From NCBI RefSeq assembly GCF_001270495.1, contig NZ_LGUR01000210.1, positions 1 through 64,000 on the forward strand: a DNA stretch of 64,000 nt, written 5' to 3'. The position numbers and the translations under genes are program-made. Source of the DNA: Streptomyces viridochromogenes (lineage in GTDB: Bacteria; Actinomycetota; Actinomycetes; Streptomycetales; Streptomycetaceae). How positions within the stretch are numbered: the first letter of the stretch is position 1; every line of letters starts with the position of its first letter. The notes under the pieces are model-generated. The model saw only the letters and a list, made by a program, of their open reading frames with translations. It ran no database searches and was not told the DNA's origin. Positions 60,438-64,000 of the stretch are shown here, piece by piece.

Positions 60438-63218
60438 TCACGGCCTGAGCACCAGGGTGTCGCTGGTGCTGTCGTCGACCGCATCGTCCGAGAAGGACCA
60501 GTCGAGCAGTTCGCCGTCGGCCCACTTGTCGGTCTGGTCGGTGTAGTGGGCGTTGTAGGCGTGCCCGGAGGCGCCGGTGAGGTTGATCCACTTCGACTTG
60601 TCGAGGTCGCTGAGGTTGACCACCATCCGCATCGACGGCACCCAGACGACTCCGTAGCCGCCGGCGGCGTTCCAGCCGGAGGCGTTGACCGTGGCCTCGC
60701 CGCCGCTGAGCTTCCAGGGGCCGCGGTTGAGGATGTACTGGAGGAAACCGGGGCCCTCGGTGCCGAGGGTCTGGTTCTTCAGGAACAGGCGGTGCAGCCG
60801 GCCCCAGCTCCAGGTGTCGATGTCCTTGCCGAGCTTGGCGGTCAGCTCCCAGCGGGCGTCGACCATGGCGCGCCTGAACAGGTCGTCGCGGTTGTGGTGA
60901 GCTCCCTTGCGGTTGCCCGACTTCGGCGTCGTCCACCAGTCGCTGTCCTCGTCGTCCATGAGGTTGCGGACCACCTCGAACCAGCGGTCGCCGCCGTCGG
61001 GCTGCGCCTGGTCGGCGTCGCGCTCGCCGCACTCGCGCACCTCCTCGGTCCCGTCCACGGGCCCCGTGGTGTTGACCGGGTCGACCAGCAGGCACTGGCC
61101 CTTGACCCGCAGCTCCTTGGGCAGCTTGTTGCCGAAGGCCAGCTTGAGGATGTTGCGCCAGACCGAGTTGAAGTAGGCGGCCGCCGCCGAGTCGGCGTCC
61201 TGGGTGTAGTCCCAGCCCTCCAGGAGCTCCTGCGCGTCCCGGACGTCGGCCGCGTCCCGCACGTCCTTGTCGGAGATGTCGATCTTCAGCAGCTTGGGCA
61301 CCAGCAGCTTGGCGATCTCGCTGCTGTTGTCGAGCTGCATCTGGCGCATGTCGTCGGTGGAGATCTTGCCGCCGTCGTCGATCTTCGACTGGATCAGGTC
61401 GGTGATGCGCTGGCTGCGGGCGCCGTAGCCCCAGTCCGTGGTGAGGGTGTACGGGTACTTGGTCCTGTCGACCACGGCCTGGTTGGCGGTGACGATGTAG
61501 CCGCGGTCCGGGTCGTACTCGTACGGCAGCTCGTCCTGGTCGATGTAGCCGGTCCAGCGGGACCTGGCGTCCCAGCCCGGCGCGGGCACGGAGCCGTCGA
61601 AGCCCTTCGCGCGCGTGGGGATCCTTCCGGGCAGCGTGTAGCCGATGTTGTCCTTGGTGTCGGCGTAGATCAGGTTCTGCGAGGGCACGTCGAACAGGGC
61701 GGCCGCGCCGCGGAAGTCGCTCCAGTTCGCCGCTCTGTCCATGGCGAAGACGGCGTCCATGGAGGTGCCGGGCTCGAGCGCGGTCCAGCGCAGCGCGATG
61801 CCGTAGCCGTCGCCGCGGTCGGGGGCGGCGGTGTCGACGGTGGCCTTCTTGCCGACCTTCACCAGCTCGGAGCTGCGGTCGGACAGCAGCGGCATCCCGT
61901 CCTTGGTCTCCCGGACCACGATCTCCTTGGGTTCGCCGCCGGCGACGTTGATGGTCTCCTCGCGGGTGACGAAGGGCACCGTCTTGCCGTCGTACAGGTA
62001 GCCGTCGCCGGAGAGCTTCTCCAGGTAGAGGTCGGTGACGTCGACGCCGGAGTTGGTCATGCCCCAGGCGATGTTCTGGTTGTGGCCGATGATCACGCCG
62101 GGCATGCCCGCGAAGGTGTAGCCGCTGACGTCGTACTGGCACTTGCTGGAGACCGAGCGGCAGTGCAGGCCCATCTGGTACCAGACGGAGGGCAGCGAGG
62201 CCGACAGGTGCGGGTCGTTGGCCAGCAGTGGCTTGCCGGTGATGGTGTACTTCCCGGCGACCACCCAGGAGTTGGAGCCGATGCCGTTGCCGTTCACGCC
62301 GACGGCCGTGGGGAGGTCGTCCAGGACGTCCTGGAGGCCCGACAGCTGGCTCTGCAGGCCGCTGGTGCCCGAGCTGGAGCCCGTGCCCGCGGTTCCGGTG
62401 CCGGACGAGCCCGCGGAGGACGTGGAGCCGCTCCCCTGGAACGTCTTGGTGATGTCGTCGTACTGGCCGGTCTGGACGATCGTCTTGTTCCGGCCGTACG
62501 GGTAGTCCGGGTACAGGTCCTGGATCTGCTTGGGGCCGAGGCGGCTGGTCATCAGGGCGCGGTCGATCTCGTCCTGCATGTTGCCGCGCAGGTCCCAGGC
62601 CATCGCCTTCAGCCAGGCGAGCGAGTCGACCGGGGTCCACTTCCGCGGCTTGTAGTCGTTGGCGAACCCGAGCGCCGCGTACTCCAGGGAGATGTCCTTG
62701 TTGTCCTTGCCGTCCAGGTAGGCGTTGACGCCCTGGGCGTACGCCTGGAGGTACTTCTTGGTGGAGGCGGACAGCGTCTTGTCGTACTCCTCCTTGGCGA
62801 CGCGGTCCCAGCCCAGGGTGCGCAGGAACTCGTCGTTGTCGACCTGGCTCTCGCCGAACATCTCCGACAGACGCCCGGAGGTCATGTGACGGCGCACGTC
62901 CATCTCGTAGAACCGGTCCTGCGCCTGGACGTAGCCCTGCGCCATGAACAGGTCCGCGTCGGTGGAGGCGTAGATCTGCGGGATGCCGTAGTCGTCGCGC
63001 TTCACGTCGACGGGCCCGGACAGGCCGGGGAGCGTGAGTGATCCCTTGGTCTGCGGGAAGGAGGCCCGGACGGTGCTGATGGACCAGAATGCCCCGCCGG
63101 TGACGCCGCCCACGAGGGCCAGCACCAGCACGAGGACGAGCAGGCGGGCTCTGCGCCCCTTCTTCCTGCCGGACTTGCCGGGCTGCTGACCCGTGGAGGC
63201 GGTGGTGTTGGGGGGCAT
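60438..63218 (-). CDS. Penicillin-acylase-family N-terminal nucleophile hydrolase
   Basis: 926 residues from ATG 63218. Short basic N-terminus (GQQPGKSGRKKGRRARLL) followed by one signal-anchor helix (VLVLVLALVGGVTGGAFWSI). An alpha-chain segment starts GPVDVKRDDYGIPQIYASTD and DLFMAQGYVQAQDRFYEMDV. A Ser/Gly/Thr-rich linker lies at ~285-310. The autocatalytic site is GIGSNSWVVAG, where the Ser after Gly becomes the beta-chain N-terminal nucleophile. Other marks: ANDPHLSASLPSVWYQMGLH and HNQNIAWGMTNSGVDVTDLY. Exported acylases of this family cleave amides such as acyl-homoserine lactones, penicillins or echinocandin-type lipopeptides; substrate unknown. Confidence 0.93.
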   Translation of the reverse strand: MPPNTTASTGQQPGKSGRKKGRRARLLVLVLVLALVGGVTGGAFWSISTVRASFPQTKGSLTLPGLSGPVDVKRDDYGIPQIYASTDADLFMAQGYVQAQDRFYEMDVRRHMTSGRLSEMFGESQVDNDEFLRTLGWDRVAKEEYDKTLSASTKKYLQAYAQGVNAYLDGKDNKDISLEYAALGFANDYKPRKWTPVDSLAWLKAMAWDLRGNMQDEIDRALMTSRLGPKQIQDLYPDYPYGRNKTIVQTGQYDDITKTFQGSGSTSSAGSSGTGTAGTGSSSGTSGLQSQLSGLQDVLDDLPTAVGVNGNGIGSNSWVVAGKYTITGKPLLANDPHLSASLPSVWYQMGLHCRSVSSKCQYDVSGYTFAGMPGVIIGHNQNIAWGMTNSGVDVTDLYLEKLSGDGYLYDGKTVPFVTREETINVAGGEPKEIVVRETKDGMPLLSDRSSELVKVGKKATVDTAAPDRGDGYGIALRWTALEPGTSMDAVFAMDRAANWSDFRGAAALFDVPSQNLIYADTKDNIGYTLPGRIPTRAKGFDGSVPAPGWDARSRWTGYIDQDELPYEYDPDRGYIVTANQAVVDRTKYPYTLTTDWGYGARSQRITDLIQSKIDDGGKISTDDMRQMQLDNSSEIAKLLVPKLLKIDISDKDVRDAADVRDAQELLEGWDYTQDADSAAAAYFNSVWRNILKLAFGNKLPKELRVKGQCLLVDPVNTTGPVDGTEEVRECGERDADQAQPDGGDRWFEVVRNLMDDEDSDWWTTPKSGNRKGAHHNRDDLFRRAMVDARWELTAKLGKDIDTWSWGRLHRLFLKNQTLGTEGPGFLQYILNRGPWKLSGGEATVNASGWNAAGGYGVVWVPSMRMVVNLSDLDKSKWINLTGASGHAYNAHYTDQTDKWADGELLDWSFSDDAVDDSTSDTLVLRP

Positions 63219-63434
63219 CGCTGTCCTTGCTGTCCTAACGCGAGCGGCAGGCGGTCCTGGAGTGCTGGAGCAACCATAGGCGCAGGGCCCGGTCCAACTT
63301 GACGCGGAGTAGGGAACCAGCACGGACGGACGTTCGATCATGCCTGCCCGAGTGTCAAGAAATCGTCAAGAGTTAGGTAAGGTAACGAAGTAGTTGGGTG
63401 CGGAGAGCCGCCACTTCGTGTCCTATGTACGTGA

Positions 63435-63458
63435 GCCCACGCGCGCGTGCGCGTGGGC
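63435..63458 (+). promoter_or_regulatory. Hairpin abutting the antiporter ribosome-binding site
   Basis: GCCCACGCGC-GCGT-GCGCGTGGGC, 10-bp perfect stem and 4-base loop. It ends 1-2 bases before the AGGGAAGGGAA Shine-Dalgarno stretch. It could modulate translation initiation or act as an attenuator. Confidence 0.55.
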
Positions 63459-63476
63459 CAGGGAAGGGAACGGCCG

Positions 63477-64000
63477 CTGACTGTCCACGACCTCAACCAG
63501 CTCCTGCTCGTCTGCTCGCTCGTCCTGCTCGTCGCGGTCGCCGCGGTCCGGATCTCCTCGCGCAGCGGGCTCCCCAGCCTGCTCGTATACCTGGGCATCG
63601 GCGTCCTCATGGGCCAGGACGGCATCGGCGGCATCCGCTTCGACGACGCCGAGCTGACCCAGGTCATCGGGTACGCGGCGCTCGTCGTGATCCTGGCCGA
63701 GGGCGGCCTGGGCACGAAGTGGAAGGAGATCAAGCCGGCCCTTCCGTCCGCCACCGCGCTGGCGCTGCTCGGGGTCACGGTGAGCGTCGGGGTCACGGCG
63801 GCGGCCGCGCACTACCTGGTCGGGCTGGAGTGGCGGCAGGCGCTGATCATCGGGGCGGTCGTCTCCTCGACCGACGCGGCCGCGGTCTTCTCGGTGCTCC
63901 GGAGGATTCCCCTCCCCTCGCGCGTGACCGGCACCCTGGAGGCCGAGTCCGGCTTCAACGACGCCCCCGTCGTCATCCTGGTGGTCGCCTTCTCCACGCA
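63477..64000 (+). CDS. K+/H+-type cation antiporter, N-terminal part (runs off the window)
   Basis: The reading frame is open to the window edge, about 174 codons. Six or so helices of a CPA1/CvrA-NhaP2-type antiporter: LLLVCSLVLLVAVAAVRISS, GLPSLLVYLGIGVLMGQDGI, YAALVVILAEGGLGTKWKEI, and ALIIGAVVSSTDAAAVFSVL containing the Thr-Asp of the ion site, then ESGFNDAPVVILVV with the conserved Asn-Asp. The frame's family-like start (TVHDLNQLLL) follows a CTG at 63477 with AGGGAAGGGAA 6-8 bases upstream; GTG 63453 is an in-frame alternative but lies within the hairpin. Divergent from the acylase gene. Confidence 0.85.
   Translation, partial: MTVHDLNQLLLVCSLVLLVAVAAVRISSRSGLPSLLVYLGIGVLMGQDGIGGIRFDDAELTQVIGYAALVVILAEGGLGTKWKEIKPALPSATALALLGVTVSVGVTAAAAHYLVGLEWRQALIIGAVVSSTDAAAVFSVLRRIPLPSRVTGTLEAESGFNDAPVVILVVAFST

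Noticed and set aside
60402..63041. 879-codon forward frame antisense to the acylase gene
   Set aside because: Low-complexity Val/Gly/Leu/Asp content arises from antisense of biased codons; the reverse frame has the acylase signature.

Overview
The window is a stretch of actinomycete chromosome, almost certainly from a Streptomyces. Evidence: very high G+C with third-position bias, frequent GTG starts, an SsgA-like sporulation protein, a WhiJ/BldB-type XRE+DUF397+ATPase cassette, an actinobacterial RpfB, a bacterial protein O-mannosyltransferase and Streptomyces-type dispersed intergenic repeats. From memory, the order rsmA-ispE / rpfB / tatD / rsmI / pmt / two PBPs / ssgE is that of the S. 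coelicolor core around SCO3148-SCO3158. No rRNA, CRISPR array, complete insertion sequence or prophage was seen. One tRNA-Ala(CGC) is present.

Layout. 1-5.2 kb is accessory: an orphan LuxR regulator with a degenerate receiver, the broken 3' end of a mycosin-like type VII protease, two candidate type VII proteins and a lipoprotein of lower G+C. 5.4-14.6 kb holds paired PQQ-propeller membrane proteins, an ABC-F ATPase, a Tat-exported PGRP amidase, ispE and rsmA. 14.6-25.0 kb is an envelope block: rpfB, tatD, a zinc-ribbon protein, rsmI, pmt, two tandem penicillin-binding proteins and ssgE. 25.2-27.8 kb is a Co/Ni ECF transporter (cbiM-PDGLE, cbiQ, cbiO), followed by ohrR-ohr and a serine hydrolase.

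30-34 kb holds a DUF1876 protein, a phosphoesterase, a small secreted protein, an EamA transporter and a YbaK deacylase. 34.1-39.0 kb is the most unusual part. An XRE regulator, a DUF397 protein, a Trypco1-like protein, a trypsin-like protease and a helical-repeat-HAD hydrolase form one tightly packed reverse-strand operon, divergent from an RsbW-like ATPase with a novel tail. I read this as a regulated, protease-containing conflict-type system without the usual NTPase.

39-50 kb holds an MMPL exporter with its TetR regulator, a tricorn protease, and a flavin monooxygenase / hydrolase / SDR operon with a divergent MerR gene. 50-54 kb holds exonuclease III, a two-gene secreted-peptide/membrane-protein unit whose second gene is only 57 codons, a GNAT and a frameshifted MFS gene. 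54-60.4 kb is the sepX(glpR)-rimJ-mogA-moaC-moeA/glp-galU block linking cell division and molybdopterin-type genes, with a folate cyclo-ligase divergent from it. The end holds a penicillin-acylase-family protein and the start of a K+/H+-type antiporter that runs off the window.
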